A stretch of 64,000 bases of DNA, taken from assembly GCA_036339585.1 (NCBI GenBank), contig JAYZAS010000005.1, forward strand, positions 1-64,000, read 5' to 3'. The notes beneath the pieces are model-generated. The model saw only the letters and a program-made list of their open reading frames with translations, ran no database searches and was not told where the DNA came from. Made by a program: the position numbers and the translations under genes. The stretch's first letter is position 1. Every line of letters begins with the position of its first letter. The DNA is from Pseudomonadota bacterium. Its GTDB lineage: Bacteria; Pseudomonadota; Alphaproteobacteria; UBA8366. Of the stretch, positions 37,762 through 47,671 are shown in pieces.

Positions 37762-39271
37762 CGTGATGGCGATCATAGTTGGCGAATCTGGTAAAACGGC
37801 CATCGAAATAAAGGTCTATTGTACCGACCGGGCCGTGTCTTTGTTTGGCTATTATAATACTGGCTGTGTTGCGAACTTGTTCAATACGTTCTGCCCACTT
37901 TTGCGAACGCTCTGAGAATTTAATGTTGTCTTCGTCGGAGCGGATTATCGGCTCTGCTTTCTCCAAATAATATTCTTCGCGGAAAATGAACATAACCACA
38001 TCAGCATCCTGTTCAATTGAGCCCGATTCTCGGAGGTCGGACAATTGCGGCCTTTTATCATCACGGTTTTCGACTTGACGAGAGAGTTGTGAAAGAGCCA
38101 AAACCGGAACGTCTAATTCTTTTGCCAGTGTTTTGAGGCCACGCGTAATTTCAGATATTTCCTGAACGCGATTATCATTTCTTCCACCACCACCCTGCAG
38201 CAATTGAAGGTAATCTACAACTATTAGGTGTAATTTTTTTTGTCGTTTCAGCCGGCGGGCGCGGGTTCTCAGCGCAGACACCGTTAAAGCTGGGGTGTCA
38301 TCAATATAAAGAGGTAACGCGTTCAATTCTTGTGCAGCGGATGCTAGCCGATCAAAATCATCCTGCTTAATATCGCCGCGGCGTATTTGATCTGAGGGAA
38401 TTTCTGACTGTTCAGAAAGTATACGCCCAGCTAATTGTTCTGCTGACATTTCCAGTGAAAAAAATAAAACGTGCCCACCCTCAGTAACAACTTCGCCCTG
38501 ATCATTTTTGATTTCTCTAAAGGCCTGGGCTGCATTAAAGGCAATATTAGTTGCTAGTGCAGTTTTGCCCATGGATGGCCGACCAGCGAGGATGAGTAAA
38601 TCGGATGAATGTAGACCACCAAGTTTAAGATCTAGATCTTTAAATCCGCTTGTAACACCAATTACTTTGCCATCACGTTTATAAGCTTCTTCGGCAGTTT
38701 TGATTGCATCGTATACCGCATCTTTTAGATCAACGATGCCTCTTTCTAGGTCGCCAACATTCGATAAATCGTAGAGCTTTTGTTCGGCCGCCTCAATTTG
38801 GGTGGGGGCTTTTTCGTCTACTGATGGAGCAAATGCGTCATTGACTATATCTTCCCCAAGTGTGATCAATTGTCGCCGTAGATACAAATCATGAATTGTT
38901 TGCGCATAATCATGAGCATTTATTATGTTTGGTGCGTTGGCGGCTATATCAAATAGATATTCAGCCCCGCCAACGTCGGCTAAGGCATCATCGCGTTCGA
39001 AAATATGTTTTAGTGTCAATGGGCTAGCGATTTGCCCGGTTTCGGTGAGTGTTTCAATGGCCCCATAAATTCGTCCATGAACTGGCTCAAAGAAATGGTC
39101 GGCCCGCAAGAAATTTGAGACTTTCTCAAGAGCTCTGTCATGTGTTAGTAGAGCTCCAAGCAACGCGGCCTCTATCTCGGTATTCTGTGGAGGCGTTCTG
39201 TAAAGAGGATTGCCATCGCCATCAGCCTGATGGAGGGGGGTTATAGTTGTATTTGAAGATAAAGTAGCCAT
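37742..39271 (-). CDS. dnaB: Replicative DNA helicase DnaB
   Basis: A 509-residue hexameric helicase. The N-terminal domain begins RTPPQNTEIEAALLGALL, the linker precedes GVTSGFKDLDLKLGG, Walker A is GRPSMGKTAL, and the later motifs HLIVVDYLQLL and LSQLSRQVENRDDKRP are all intact. No intein is present; the length is normal. It lies downstream of rplI with a 188-base gap, so it may have its own promoter. Confidence 0.95.
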   Translation of the reverse strand: MATLSSNTTITPLHQADGDGNPLYRTPPQNTEIEAALLGALLTHDRALEKVSNFLRADHFFEPVHGRIYGAIETLTETGQIASPLTLKHIFERDDALADVGGAEYLFDIAANAPNIINAHDYAQTIHDLYLRRQLITLGEDIVNDAFAPSVDEKAPTQIEAAEQKLYDLSNVGDLERGIVDLKDAVYDAIKTAEEAYKRDGKVIGVTSGFKDLDLKLGGLHSSDLLILAGRPSMGKTALATNIAFNAAQAFREIKNDQGEVVTEGGHVLFFSLEMSAEQLAGRILSEQSEIPSDQIRRGDIKQDDFDRLASAAQELNALPLYIDDTPALTVSALRTRARRLKRQKKLHLIVVDYLQLLQGGGGRNDNRVQEISEITRGLKTLAKELDVPVLALSQLSRQVENRDDKRPQLSDLRESGSIEQDADVVMFIFREEYYLEKAEPIIRSDEDNIKFSERSQKWAERIEQVRNTASIIIAKQRHGPVGTIDLYFDGRFTRFANYDRHHDGDGFN

Positions 39272-39459
39272 GGTTGTAATTTAAACCGTGGTCTTTATGA
39301 GGTTGTATAATTTCTAGCTGTAGATAAAAAGAATTGTGGGGAAAACTTTTTCTATTGATGCAAAAGGCATGTAAACAAACGAGTCGCAGCGCATCAAAAA
39401 ACCATTCTGGAAAAAACGAAGAGTAATTACTGACTGCAACTCCTCTGCATTGTAGGATG

Positions 39460-40194
39460 CTACTCTGTTTTTTCTGTCGAATCGGATTGAACTCCGTCAT
39501 CAATTTGACCAGCAGCTTTGTCCTCTAGGACCTCTTCGTGTGAACTACGGTCATCAGTATCCTCCCGTTTTTGCTCGTTGTCTTCATTTCCCATCGCAAG
39601 ATCTGCAGCAGCGTTTGCTTGCGCTTCGGGCTCAAACATTTCTTCTGTATTTTGTGTTGCGGATTGAGCCAATTCTTCCTCCGCATACTGTTGTTCATCC
39701 TCGCCGCTGATTATAGCGCGGCCAAGTTCTTGCTGCTGTTTAGCCTCATCTTCAGACCGAGCCACATTCACACAGACAAATGCATCAACCTCTGGATGAA
39801 GACGTATACGTATATCAAAGATGCCCAACAACTTGACTGGTCGGTCTATTACGACCTGGTTCCGAGTAATTCTAAAACCGTTATCAGACACTGAGTCGGC
39901 AATATCACGAGCATTCACAGATCCATAGAGCTGTCCTGCTTCGCCGGCACTGCGTATGATCGCAACCTGCAATCCATTCATACGATTAGCTATATCTTCC
40001 GCCTCACTTTTACGCTTCAGATTCTCCGCTTCAAGCTCTTTGCGTTGATTTTGAAAATGCTGCAGGTTAGCGTCGCTGGCTCTCAGTGCCTTTTGCCTGG
40101 GAAAGAGAAAGTTGCGGGCATACCCTGGCTTTACTGATACCACATCGCCCATTTGGCCCAAATTTTCAATACGTTCTAACAGAATAACATTCAT
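39460..40194 (-). CDS. rplI: 50S ribosomal protein L9 with acidic C-terminal extension
   Basis: A 244-residue L9. The N-terminal rRNA-binding domain is standard (MNVILLERIENLGQMGDVVSV, GYARNFLFP), and the C-terminal domain ends near residue 148 (VARSEDEA). About 95 further residues are Glu/Gln/Asp-rich and low in complexity. Typical L9 is near 150 residues. Some alphaproteobacteria have such a tail. It may be disordered. It is the third gene of rpsF-rpsR-rplI. Confidence 0.93.
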   Translation of the reverse strand: MNVILLERIENLGQMGDVVSVKPGYARNFLFPRQKALRASDANLQHFQNQRKELEAENLKRKSEAEDIANRMNGLQVAIIRSAGEAGQLYGSVNARDIADSVSDNGFRITRNQVVIDRPVKLLGIFDIRIRLHPEVDAFVCVNVARSEDEAKQQQELGRAIISGEDEQQYAEEELAQSATQNTEEMFEPEAQANAAADLAMGNEDNEQKREDTDDRSSHEEVLEDKAAGQIDDGVQSDSTEKTE

Positions 40195-40228
40195 GGGAAT
40201 CTCCTTAGTCTTAGCGTGAGGCCTTCGA

Positions 40229-40483
40229 CTAACTTAATACATACGGCATTAGGCCGAGATAGCGCGCTCTTTTTATTGCCCTTGTCAATTCACGTTGCCT
40301 CTTCGCTGAGACACCTGTTATTCTACTGGGAACAATTTTGCCTCTTTCAGAGGTAAAACGGCTCAATAGTTTAATGTCAGTATAGTCTATTTTCGGAGCA
40401 TTTGGCCCGCTGAATGGGCACGACTTTCGGCGTCTGAAAAAGGGACGTCGACCACCGTTTGCACTGGAACGCGGTGAACTCAC
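40229..40483 (-). CDS. rpsR: 30S ribosomal protein S18
   Basis: An 84-residue S18 with the usual core: [26 protein letters not shown] and [18 protein letters not shown]. It binds S6 on the platform of the small subunit. It starts just two bases after the rpsF stop, within the rpsF-rpsR-rplI operon. Confidence 0.95.
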   Translation of the reverse strand: MSSPRSSANGGRRPFFRRRKSCPFSGPNAPKIDYTDIKLLSRFTSERGKIVPSRITGVSAKRQRELTRAIKRARYLGLMPYVLS

Positions 40484-40485
40484 TG

Positions 40486-40965
40486 TTAATTCTCCTTTTC
40501 ATCATGCGGTTCGTTTTGGTCAATATTTTCGCTTTCGTCTGAAGCAAGTTTCGCTTCATCAATCTCTGTTTGTTCAATGCCGGACACTTCTTCGGGTTTC
40601 TCTCGTTTGCTACCGCGATCAGCTCGATCCCGATCCCGATCGCCTTTTCCCTGCATTATAGGTGAAGCATCCCCCCTCAAACTCTCTAGACGGACTGTCA
40701 TAAACCGAAAAACGTCCTCGTTCAGACCCATGCTACGTTCCATTTCTTGGACGGCTTCTACGGGTGCATCCAAGTTAAAAAGGACGTAATGACCTTTGCG
40801 ATTTTTTTTGATGCGGTATGCAAGAGTGCGCAAACCCCAGTATTCCCTGCGTTCTACTGAACCTGAATTATCAGTAATAATCTTTTCAAAGCCATCAGCC
40901 AGACTATCTACCTGAGCAGCAGACACATCTTGCCTAGCGATAAAGATACTTTCGTAAAGTGGCAT
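40486..40965 (-). CDS. rpsF: 30S ribosomal protein S6
   Basis: A 159-residue S6. The core [35 protein letters not shown] and MRSMG-like [18 protein letters not shown] is standard; the last 55 residues are a charged, probably disordered tail rich in Glu, Asp, Lys and Arg, as in other alphaproteobacteria. It heads the rpsF operon and is preceded by a stable hairpin in the leader. Confidence 0.95.
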   Translation of the reverse strand: MPLYESIFIARQDVSAAQVDSLADGFEKIITDNSGSVERREYWGLRTLAYRIKKNRKGHYVLFNLDAPVEAVQEMERSMGLNEDVFRFMTVRLESLRGDASPIMQGKGDRDRDRADRGSKREKPEEVSGIEQTEIDEAKLASDESENIDQNEPHDEKEN

Positions 40966-41020
40966 ACAATAAGCTCCCTGTGGTTATTTATGAGCTGGCG
41001 TCAAAACCAAGACATTCCAA

Positions 41021-41053
41021 CTCCAGACGGCAAACGTGTTTGCCGCCAAGGAG
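41021..41053 (-). promoter_or_regulatory. Stable hairpin in the rpsF operon leader
   Basis: CGGCAAACGTGTTTGCCG (41028-41045) is a perfect inverted repeat, flanked by CTCC at 41021 and GGAGG at 41051 that can extend the stem. It lies about 60 bases upstream of rpsF. S6:S18 leaders autoregulate this operon in many bacteria, but I could not confirm the S6:S18 motif here. It could also serve the divergent fabD promoter region. Confidence 0.4.
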
Positions 41054-41248
41054 GTTTCCAAACTTTCCACAGTTCAGCGTGGACAGTAAAGGTGGGAATA
41101 TACACAAATACTACCTAATCGAAAGTAAAAACTGCATTGAAGTTAATAATTAGGTTTGCTCAAATGGTAGTTTCTTGTTAGGTCGATGGAAGGGTTCATG
41201 TTTCGCAGTTTCTGCATGCGGCAATTACATACAAGAGGGTAAATTCAT

Positions 41249-42190
41249 ATGAAAAATGCTTTCGTTTTTCCCGGGCAGGGCTCTCAAGCGGTTGGGATGG
41301 GCTTTGCGCTGTCGGAAGCATTCCCCGCTGCCCGATTGGTTTTTGAGGAAGTAGACGATGCACTTGAGCAAAAGCTTTCTTCTTTGATGTTTGATGGCCC
41401 GGAAGACAAACTTATTCTTACTGAGAACGCGCAGCCGGCATTGATGGCAACGAGCATTGCCGTTATTCGTGTATTGAAGGATGAGTGTGGGATTTCCCTC
41501 ACTGAAACTGCAAAGTTTGTTGCTGGTCATTCTCTTGGTGAGTATTCAGCACTCGCAGCTGTAGATGCATTAGCTCTAGCTGACGCGGCCCGTCTCCTTA
41601 AGCAGCGTGGAATGGCTATGCAAGAGGCAGTGCCAGTCGGTGAGGGTGCGATGGCAGCCTTGTTGGGTCTCGATTTAGATGCGGCGCAGCAGGTTGCTGA
41701 TTTAGCCTCAGAGCACGGGGTCTGTGCTTGTGCGAATGATAATGCTCCGGGCCAGGTTGTTGTTAGTGGTAGCAAACAAGCGGTGGAGCTGGCTGCAGAG
41801 ATTGCAACGCAAAAAGGAGCCCGGAGGGCAGTTATGCTGCCTGTGAGTGCTCCCTTTCATTGCTCATTAATGCAGCCGGCTGCTGACACGATGGAAGAAG
41901 CCTTGAACCGAACACATATTCGGGAACCAAAAGTACCTATAATCTCCAATGTAACCGCGGCTGAAGTGACTAATCCCGATGACATAAGAACCCATTTAGT
42001 TGAGCAAGTTACAGCAATGGTTCGTTGGCGTGAGAGCGTTCTTTATATGAGGGAAAAAAATGTGGATACGTTGATTGAGATAGGTTCTGGAAAGGTTTTA
42101 TCGGGTCTTGCTCGGCGCATTTCGAGTGACTTAACTGCCAGAGCAATACAAAACCCGAATGATTTTGATAGTTTCGTAAAGGACGTTTAA
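41249..42190 (+). CDS. fabD: Malonyl-CoA:ACP transacylase
   Basis: A 313-residue enzyme that loads malonate onto ACP. FPGQGSQAVGMG is the N-terminal motif, the catalytic Ser is in GHSLGEYSAL, and the His is in PVSAPFHCSLM. A GAGGG ribosome binding site precedes the ATG. It is the first gene of fabD-fabG-acpP-fabF-mltG, divergent from rpsF. Confidence 0.95.
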   Translation: MKNAFVFPGQGSQAVGMGFALSEAFPAARLVFEEVDDALEQKLSSLMFDGPEDKLILTENAQPALMATSIAVIRVLKDECGISLTETAKFVAGHSLGEYSALAAVDALALADAARLLKQRGMAMQEAVPVGEGAMAALLGLDLDAAQQVADLASEHGVCACANDNAPGQVVVSGSKQAVELAAEIATQKGARRAVMLPVSAPFHCSLMQPAADTMEEALNRTHIREPKVPIISNVTAAEVTNPDDIRTHLVEQVTAMVRWRESVLYMREKNVDTLIEIGSGKVLSGLARRISSDLTARAIQNPNDFDSFVKDV

Positions 42191-42192
42191 GA

Positions 42193-42939
42193 ATGCCTTG
42201 TCTTTTTGACCTTTCTGGCAAAGGAGTTTTGATTACTGGCGCATCAGGCGGGATCGGTGGTGCGATTGCGCGAGGCCTTCATGGAGCAGGTGCTGAGGTC
42301 GTGCTATCGGGTACTAGAACTGATTCGTTGAATGCGCTGGCAGGCGAGCTCGGGGATAGTGCCCATGTGCTAACAGCAGGACTGGGAGTGGAGGGCGCGG
42401 AGGACCAACTTATTAAGAAAAGTATAGATGCACTTGGCTCTTTGGATATCCTTGTAAACAATGCCGGCATAACGCGAGATATGCTTAGCATGAGGCTATC
42501 CGATAAGGATTGGGAGGATGTTTTAGACATTAATCTTTCCTCAGTTTTTCGACTGTGTCGCGCCACCGTGCCGGCTATGATGAAGAAGAGATGGGGGAGG
42601 ATTATCAATATCACATCAATTGTCGGCATCACTGGAAACGCTGGACAAGCAAATTACGCTGCGTCAAAGGCAGGTATGATTGGCATGACCAAGTCGATTG
42701 CCCAGGAAGTAGCACCACGCGGGATAACAGCAAATTGTATTGCACCAGGTTTTATAGACACAGCCATGACGGAGGATCTTAGCGAAGCTATAAAAGAAAG
42801 ACTCTTAGGGGCTATTCCAGCAAAGCGCCTTGGAAAACCCGATGATATAGCTGGTGCAGCTATCTACCTCGCGAGTGACGAGTCTGCTTATCTAACAGGT
42901 CAGACACTACACATAAATGGTGGAATGGCGATGGTGTGA
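42193..42939 (+). CDS. fabG: 3-oxoacyl-ACP reductase
   Basis: A 248-residue SDR that reduces 3-oxoacyl-ACP with NADPH. TGASGGIG, NNAGITRDML, ITSIVGITGNAGQ and YAASK are all present, and the C terminus GQTLHINGGMAM is typical. It starts two bases after fabD, in the fatty-acid operon, which supports the FabG role over other SDRs. Confidence 0.94.
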   Translation: MPCLFDLSGKGVLITGASGGIGGAIARGLHGAGAEVVLSGTRTDSLNALAGELGDSAHVLTAGLGVEGAEDQLIKKSIDALGSLDILVNNAGITRDMLSMRLSDKDWEDVLDINLSSVFRLCRATVPAMMKKRWGRIINITSIVGITGNAGQANYAASKAGMIGMTKSIAQEVAPRGITANCIAPGFIDTAMTEDLSEAIKERLLGAIPAKRLGKPDDIAGAAIYLASDESAYLTGQTLHINGGMAMV

Positions 42940-43106
42940 AAAAGAAGTGACTTTAGTTGTAATTTCTGGGTGTTGGCAATTAAAAGGGAATCGTGATAGG
43001 ACACGCCCGGTATCATTTAGGGCATCAATTAAAGAGGCAATCTCACTGTTGATGCGGCGATTGTAAGTAGTTTCGTTTTGCAACTTTTGAGAAGGAATTT
43101 TCGATT

Positions 43107-43343
43107 ATGAGTGACGTTGCCGACCGCGTGAAGCAAATCGTTGTGGAGCATTTGGGCGTGGATGAAGCCAAGGTAACCGTTAATGCGAGCTTTATTGATG
43201 ATCTCGGTGCTGACAGCTTGGATACGGTTGAGCTGGTGATGGCTTTTGAGGAGGAATTCGGTTGTGAAATACCTGATAACGCAGCTGAAAAAATTCTTAC
43301 CGTAGAAGATGCCATTGGGTTCATTGAAGAGCAATCTTCATAA
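43107..43343 (+). CDS. acpP: Acyl carrier protein
   Basis: A 78-residue acidic carrier with the phosphopantetheine site [10 protein letters not shown] (Ser in DSLD). Length and helix pattern are standard. GAGAAGG precedes the ATG. The 167-base gap after fabG suggests a separate promoter, as is common for acpP, which is highly expressed. Confidence 0.96.
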   Translation: MSDVADRVKQIVVEHLGVDEAKVTVNASFIDDLGADSLDTVELVMAFEEEFGCEIPDNAAEKILTVEDAIGFIEEQSS

Positions 43344-43395
43344 TTGTAATGCTAGCGTTTTGGGCACCTTTGAATTAGGTGCGTAGGTTAAAGAG

Positions 43396-44658
43396 ATGAG
43401 ACGGGTTGTAGTTACCGGGCTTGGGCTAGTGTGCCCTTTAGGGCTTGGTGTGGATTTTGTGTGGCGAAAGTTGGTAGCCGGGAAATCCGGTATAACTCGC
43501 ATTAACAACTTTGATACGTCCGATTTAAACTGTAAAATTGCGGGCCAGGCACCTTTTGGTCCTTCTGAGACTGGTGGGTTTAATCCGGATGAGTGGGTCC
43601 AACCCAAAGACCAAAAGAAAATGGACCGGTTCATTGTTTGCGCGGTAGCGGCTGCTGCCGAGGCGGTTTCGGATGCTGGATGGACGCCGACAGAACAATC
43701 GGCGCTGGATCGTACTGGAGTATTAATTGGTTCTGGCATCGGTGGTTTGCCGGGAATTGCTGAAACAGCTGTCACGTTGCACGAACGTGGACCTCGCCGA
43801 GTTAGCCCGTTTTTCATAGCGTCGGACCTAATCAATTTAGCATCGGGTCAGGTATCGATAAGATTTGGATTTCGTGGACCGAACCATTCAGTAGTTACGG
43901 CTTGTGCTTCTGGAGCTCATGCCATAGGCGACGCCGCTCGCATGATCATGTGGGACGATGCAGACGTCATGCTTGCGGGTGGCGCAGAGTCGACAGTATG
44001 CCGCATTGGTATTGCGGGGTTCTCGGCTTCAAGGGCTCTCTCAACTGAATTTAATGACACTCCCGAGGCCGCATCACGACCGTGGGACATAGACCGCGAT
44101 GGGTTCGTAATGGGCGAAGGTGCAGGTGTTTTGGTGCTGGAAGAACTGGGACATGCTAAAGCACGAGGTGCACAAATCTATGCAGAATTAACTGGTTACG
44201 GGATGTCTGGTGATGCTCATCACATTACGGCACCGGCACCTGATGGCAATGGTGCTTTTCGGGCTATGCAGACGGCATTGAAGCGTTCCAAACTTAATCC
44301 CGAAGATGTGGATTATATAAACGCTCACGGAACATCGACGCCACTTGGTGATGAGATAGAGGTAGGTGCTGTAAAAAAACTTTTTGGTGCTGCTGCATAC
44401 GATCTTTCGATGTCGTCAACCAAATCGGCGATAGGGCACTTGTTGGGAGCAGCGGGTGCTGCAGAGGCTGTATTTTGCATCAAAGCTCTTACTGAGGGAG
44501 TTTGTCCACCAACACTCAACTTAGATACCCCATCCGATGGTTGCGACATTGATTTAGTGCCACACCAGGCAAAGGAGCGGCCTATTGAAAATGTAATGTC
44601 AAACTCCTTTGGCTTCGGAGGAACTAACGCATCTTTAATCCTATCAAATAAGCCGTGA
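43396..44658 (+). CDS. fabF: 3-oxoacyl-ACP synthase II
   Basis: A 420-residue condensing enzyme that elongates acyl-ACP with malonyl-ACP. The catalytic Cys is in TACASGAHAIG, and the two His are in NAHGTSTPLGD and KSAIGHLLGAAGA. The end NSFGFGGTNASLIL is typical. It follows acpP by 52 bases and overlaps mltG by four. Confidence 0.95.
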   Translation: MRRVVVTGLGLVCPLGLGVDFVWRKLVAGKSGITRINNFDTSDLNCKIAGQAPFGPSETGGFNPDEWVQPKDQKKMDRFIVCAVAAAAEAVSDAGWTPTEQSALDRTGVLIGSGIGGLPGIAETAVTLHERGPRRVSPFFIASDLINLASGQVSIRFGFRGPNHSVVTACASGAHAIGDAARMIMWDDADVMLAGGAESTVCRIGIAGFSASRALSTEFNDTPEAASRPWDIDRDGFVMGEGAGVLVLEELGHAKARGAQIYAELTGYGMSGDAHHITAPAPDGNGAFRAMQTALKRSKLNPEDVDYINAHGTSTPLGDEIEVGAVKKLFGAAAYDLSMSSTKSAIGHLLGAAGAAEAVFCIKALTEGVCPPTLNLDTPSDGCDIDLVPHQAKERPIENVMSNSFGFGGTNASLILSNKP

Positions 44659-45677
44659 AAAAAACCGATCGGGCTCATAGTGAGCAAGCTTCCAAGAAGC
44701 TAAGGAGATATTTGTTTCTCGGTATCATGTTAGTTTTTGCATTTGCACTTGTTTATGAGGGCATAAACGGGGCCGGCCCTTTATCGAAAAGTACAGCGGT
44801 AATTGTGCCCAAAGGTGCCGATTTAAATAGCATTAGTCGAAAGTTGAAAGATGAGGGTGTTATTGGGTCGGAGTTTCTTTTTTCTTTCGGCGCACGGCTG
44901 AAGCAAGTACACCGGGAATTGCGTGCAGGTGAATATCGATTCCCTCCTGGAATAAGTATTAGAGATGTTTTATCTGTGATGCGTGAGGGGCAACACATAA
45001 ACCGTCGGGTTACCATAGCCGAGGGGTTGAACGTCCGACAGGTGTTAGAAGTTTTGGATAGAACGAAGGGTTTAGACGGCCAAATATCTCCTTTGCCGGA
45101 AGAAGGGACCCTACTTCCTGATACGTATTATTTTGTTTTTGGGGCAACCCGTCAGAGTATAGTCGATCAAATGAGATCACAAATGAACGATTTGCTGGAA
45201 AAATCGTGGACTAATCGTGCAGCAAGTCTCCCAATAAAAACAAAACAAGAGCTTATTATTTTGGCGTCTATTGTTGAAAAAGAGACTGGCCTAGCGGCGG
45301 AACGACGCCAAATTGCCGGAGTATTTATCAATAGATTGAGGTTGGGTATGCGCTTGGAATCTGACCCGACTGTGATGTATGCGGTCACAGGAGGAAAACG
45401 GAAGCTAGCAAGAGGTTTGAAGAAAAGTGAGCTGCGCCGCGAACATCCTTATAATACATATCGAGTTCACGGTCTGCCCCCAGGTCCGATTTGTAACCCA
45501 GGAAGAGAATCTATTGCTGCGGTTCTTAATCCAGAAAGAACATCAGCATTATTCTTTGTTGCTGACGGAACAGGAGGACACATATTTTCAGACACGCTGA
45601 AGGAGCATCTTAAAGCAGTACGCAAATGGCGGAAAATTGAACGAACACTTAAGCGACGCACGACACAAGCTAATTAA
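44655..45677 (+). CDS. mltG: Endolytic murein transglycosylase
   Basis: A 340-residue protein with an N-terminal transmembrane anchor (about residues 16-36) and a periplasmic YceG domain that cleaves nascent peptidoglycan. The catalytic Glu region is ILASIVEKETG, and RLESDPTVMYA and YNTYRVHGLPPGPICNPG are family hallmarks. Its start overlaps fabF by four bases (GTGA), the classical alphaproteobacterial fabF-mltG arrangement. It converges with the panE-like gene. Confidence 0.92.
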   Translation: MKKTDRAHSEQASKKLRRYLFLGIMLVFAFALVYEGINGAGPLSKSTAVIVPKGADLNSISRKLKDEGVIGSEFLFSFGARLKQVHRELRAGEYRFPPGISIRDVLSVMREGQHINRRVTIAEGLNVRQVLEVLDRTKGLDGQISPLPEEGTLLPDTYYFVFGATRQSIVDQMRSQMNDLLEKSWTNRAASLPIKTKQELIILASIVEKETGLAAERRQIAGVFINRLRLGMRLESDPTVMYAVTGGKRKLARGLKKSELRREHPYNTYRVHGLPPGPICNPGRESIAAVLNPERTSALFFVADGTGGHIFSDTLKEHLKAVRKWRKIERTLKRRTTQAN

Positions 45678-45736
45678 TGCTGAACGAAGATTCACGCCAT
45701 ATTTCAGTGAGAAAAAATGCTATTTTTAACGACTTG

Positions 45737-46795
45737 TCATTCGAGGAGTGACCGTCCTAACTCAGCGCCGGCCTTTGAGTTGTCTTTTTCCACAGCCTTT
45801 ACCGCATCAACGATGCGGTCATTTACCGGTGTGGGTATCCCGAGTTCCTTACCTTTAATGCAAACAAGGCCATTCATAAAGTCTATTTCAGTACGCCGGC
45901 CTTTTTGCATATCTTGGCCCATGGATGGTCGCCCATCGGGATTTCCCTTTTTGCCCATAGCTATATAATCTTCCTCAATTTCATTGTAAGCCGTCGTATC
46001 GCCATCCACAGCCTTTATCCATTGCTCGCAGTTTATTCCGTGTAACTGCTCTAAATTAAATCCAGCCGCTTTTCCAACAATGATGGCCTCTGCTGCTAGA
46101 TGAGTCTTTAATTTCCTGAGGACTTCGTCCTGGGAAATAGCTGTAGAGGACATGTCAGTCACGGCTGAAACTGGATTAGAGCTGGCGTTCATTACCAGCT
46201 TTGTCCAGCGTTCACCCCAAAGGTTAGTAGTGACCATGTGGCTATCGCAATAACCGCAAAGTCGCGCAACCTCTTCTGCTCGAGGGGTAATGCGGCCATG
46301 TGGTTCTCCTACTCGAAAAACGGTGTGGCTTGAGCCCATTATCGGACCGTTTCTGTGAACATGGCCCGGACCGGGCAGTGCGACAGAAATCTTAGCCGCA
46401 ATGGTGCCCATGACCTTCCCCCAACCTACGATAGCTGCAATAAATTCCTCATTCATGCAGTTTTGGAGCGACACTATGAATCCATCGGGAGAAAGGTAAG
46501 GTTTAATCAGTTGTGTTGCCCACTGAGTATCGTAGGATTTCATGCTCACAAATGCGATATCGATAGGGTCTTCCTTGGCTAGTTGTTGGACATCGGTCAA
46601 ATGCAGCGCTCGGCCTTTTACGGTGATCTCTTCTTCAGCGGTATTTCCGGTCAAGTGCAGGCCCCGGGAATTAATTGCCTCCACATGCTCAGGCCACCCG
46701 TCTATGAAAACAACATCTTCGCCATTAGCTAGCATATGGCCACCAACTTTCGACCCAACAGCTCCTGCGCCGACAATAGCGATTTTCTTACCCAT
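45737..46795 (-). CDS. Ketopantoate-reductase-family (ApbA/PanE) dehydrogenase
   Basis: A 352-residue NAD(P)-dependent reductase. The Rossmann loop is IAIVGAGAVGSKVG. The family Lys region is RWTKLVMNASSNPVSAV, and the substrate-binding part includes SMGQDMQKGRRTEIDFMNG. PanE reduces ketopantoate in CoA synthesis, but this protein is longer than typical PanE and stands in an accessory cluster of SDRs, so another 2-oxo acid may be the substrate. GGAGG precedes the ATG. Confidence 0.82.
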   Translation of the reverse strand: MGKKIAIVGAGAVGSKVGGHMLANGEDVVFIDGWPEHVEAINSRGLHLTGNTAEEEITVKGRALHLTDVQQLAKEDPIDIAFVSMKSYDTQWATQLIKPYLSPDGFIVSLQNCMNEEFIAAIVGWGKVMGTIAAKISVALPGPGHVHRNGPIMGSSHTVFRVGEPHGRITPRAEEVARLCGYCDSHMVTTNLWGERWTKLVMNASSNPVSAVTDMSSTAISQDEVLRKLKTHLAAEAIIVGKAAGFNLEQLHGINCEQWIKAVDGDTTAYNEIEEDYIAMGKKGNPDGRPSMGQDMQKGRRTEIDFMNGLVCIKGKELGIPTPVNDRIVDAVKAVEKDNSKAGAELGRSLLE

Positions 46796-46893
46796 GAATT
46801 CCTCCGATTAATTCCGATTTTTTGAACTTTTTATTTATTATAATATAGAAAGGTCAATTTGGGAAAAGTTTGTGTTTATCTGGGGATAAAACA

Positions 46894-47661
46894 ATGTCCG
46901 ACGTGACACGGGAGCTTGATGGAATGGTAGCCCTTGTAACTGGCAGTGCGCGAAACATAGGTCGTGCTACAATAGAGGAGTTGGCACGGGCTGGTGCGGC
47001 GGTAACTGTGAATTCCAAACAAGCACGGGACCTGTGCGAAGAGGTGTCTGCTGGCATTAAAGAGAATGGGGGTAAAGCAATTGTTGCAATGGGTGATGTT
47101 CGTGATCCATCACAGGTGAATGAGATATTAACGGCGACTTTTGAAACTTTCGAGTGTATAGATATTATTGTTCATAATGCTGCGGTCAGAACCAATCAAT
47201 CCATAGAAGAAATCAAATTTGAGACTTTTAAGCACATTGTTGACCTCTCGATACATGGCTGCTTCCATTTGGCGAAGGCTGCAATACCCTCGATGAAACG
47301 AAGGGGTGGAGGGTGTTTCGTTGGGGTAGGAGGTATGAGTTCGTTGCAAGGAGTAAAGGGTCGTAGTCATGTTATGGCGGCTAAGATGGGCTTGAATGCT
47401 TTTATTCGCGGCTTAGCGATTGATCTGGCGCCCTATAACATACGAGCGAACCAGGTCGTAGTTGGGCATTATGATACTAATCGCGATGGTAACCCTTCGT
47501 CATTGTCGGAGCGTCAAGTTGTTGATTGTGATGTTCCGCTCGGTCGCAGAGGTGTGCCTCAAGATATGGCTAATCTAATAAGATTTATCGTCGGGCCAAA
47601 AGCAAGTTACATCACGGGCCAGACCATTCACTCGAATGGCGGCGCATATATGAATCTTTAG
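46894..47661 (+). CDS. SDR-family protein lacking the catalytic tyrosine (paralogue A)
   Basis: About 255 residues with the SDR fold. The cofactor loop is TGSARNIG, the NNAG position reads HNAAVRT, and the Ser is in GMSSLQG. At the catalytic YxxxK the sequence is SHVMAAK: Lys is kept, Tyr is Val, and His precedes it. It is clearly a sister of the SDR at 48911-49699, which has the same loss. Either it uses another acid or it no longer reduces a carbonyl. The frame opens upstream at a TTG, but the ATG at 46894 fits better. It is divergent from the panE-like gene. Confidence 0.78.
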   Translation: MSDVTRELDGMVALVTGSARNIGRATIEELARAGAAVTVNSKQARDLCEEVSAGIKENGGKAIVAMGDVRDPSQVNEILTATFETFECIDIIVHNAAVRTNQSIEEIKFETFKHIVDLSIHGCFHLAKAAIPSMKRRGGGCFVGVGGMSSLQGVKGRSHVMAAKMGLNAFIRGLAIDLAPYNIRANQVVVGHYDTNRDGNPSSLSERQVVDCDVPLGRRGVPQDMANLIRFIVGPKASYITGQTIHSNGGAYMNL

Positions 47662-47671
47662 GGCCAAAAAA

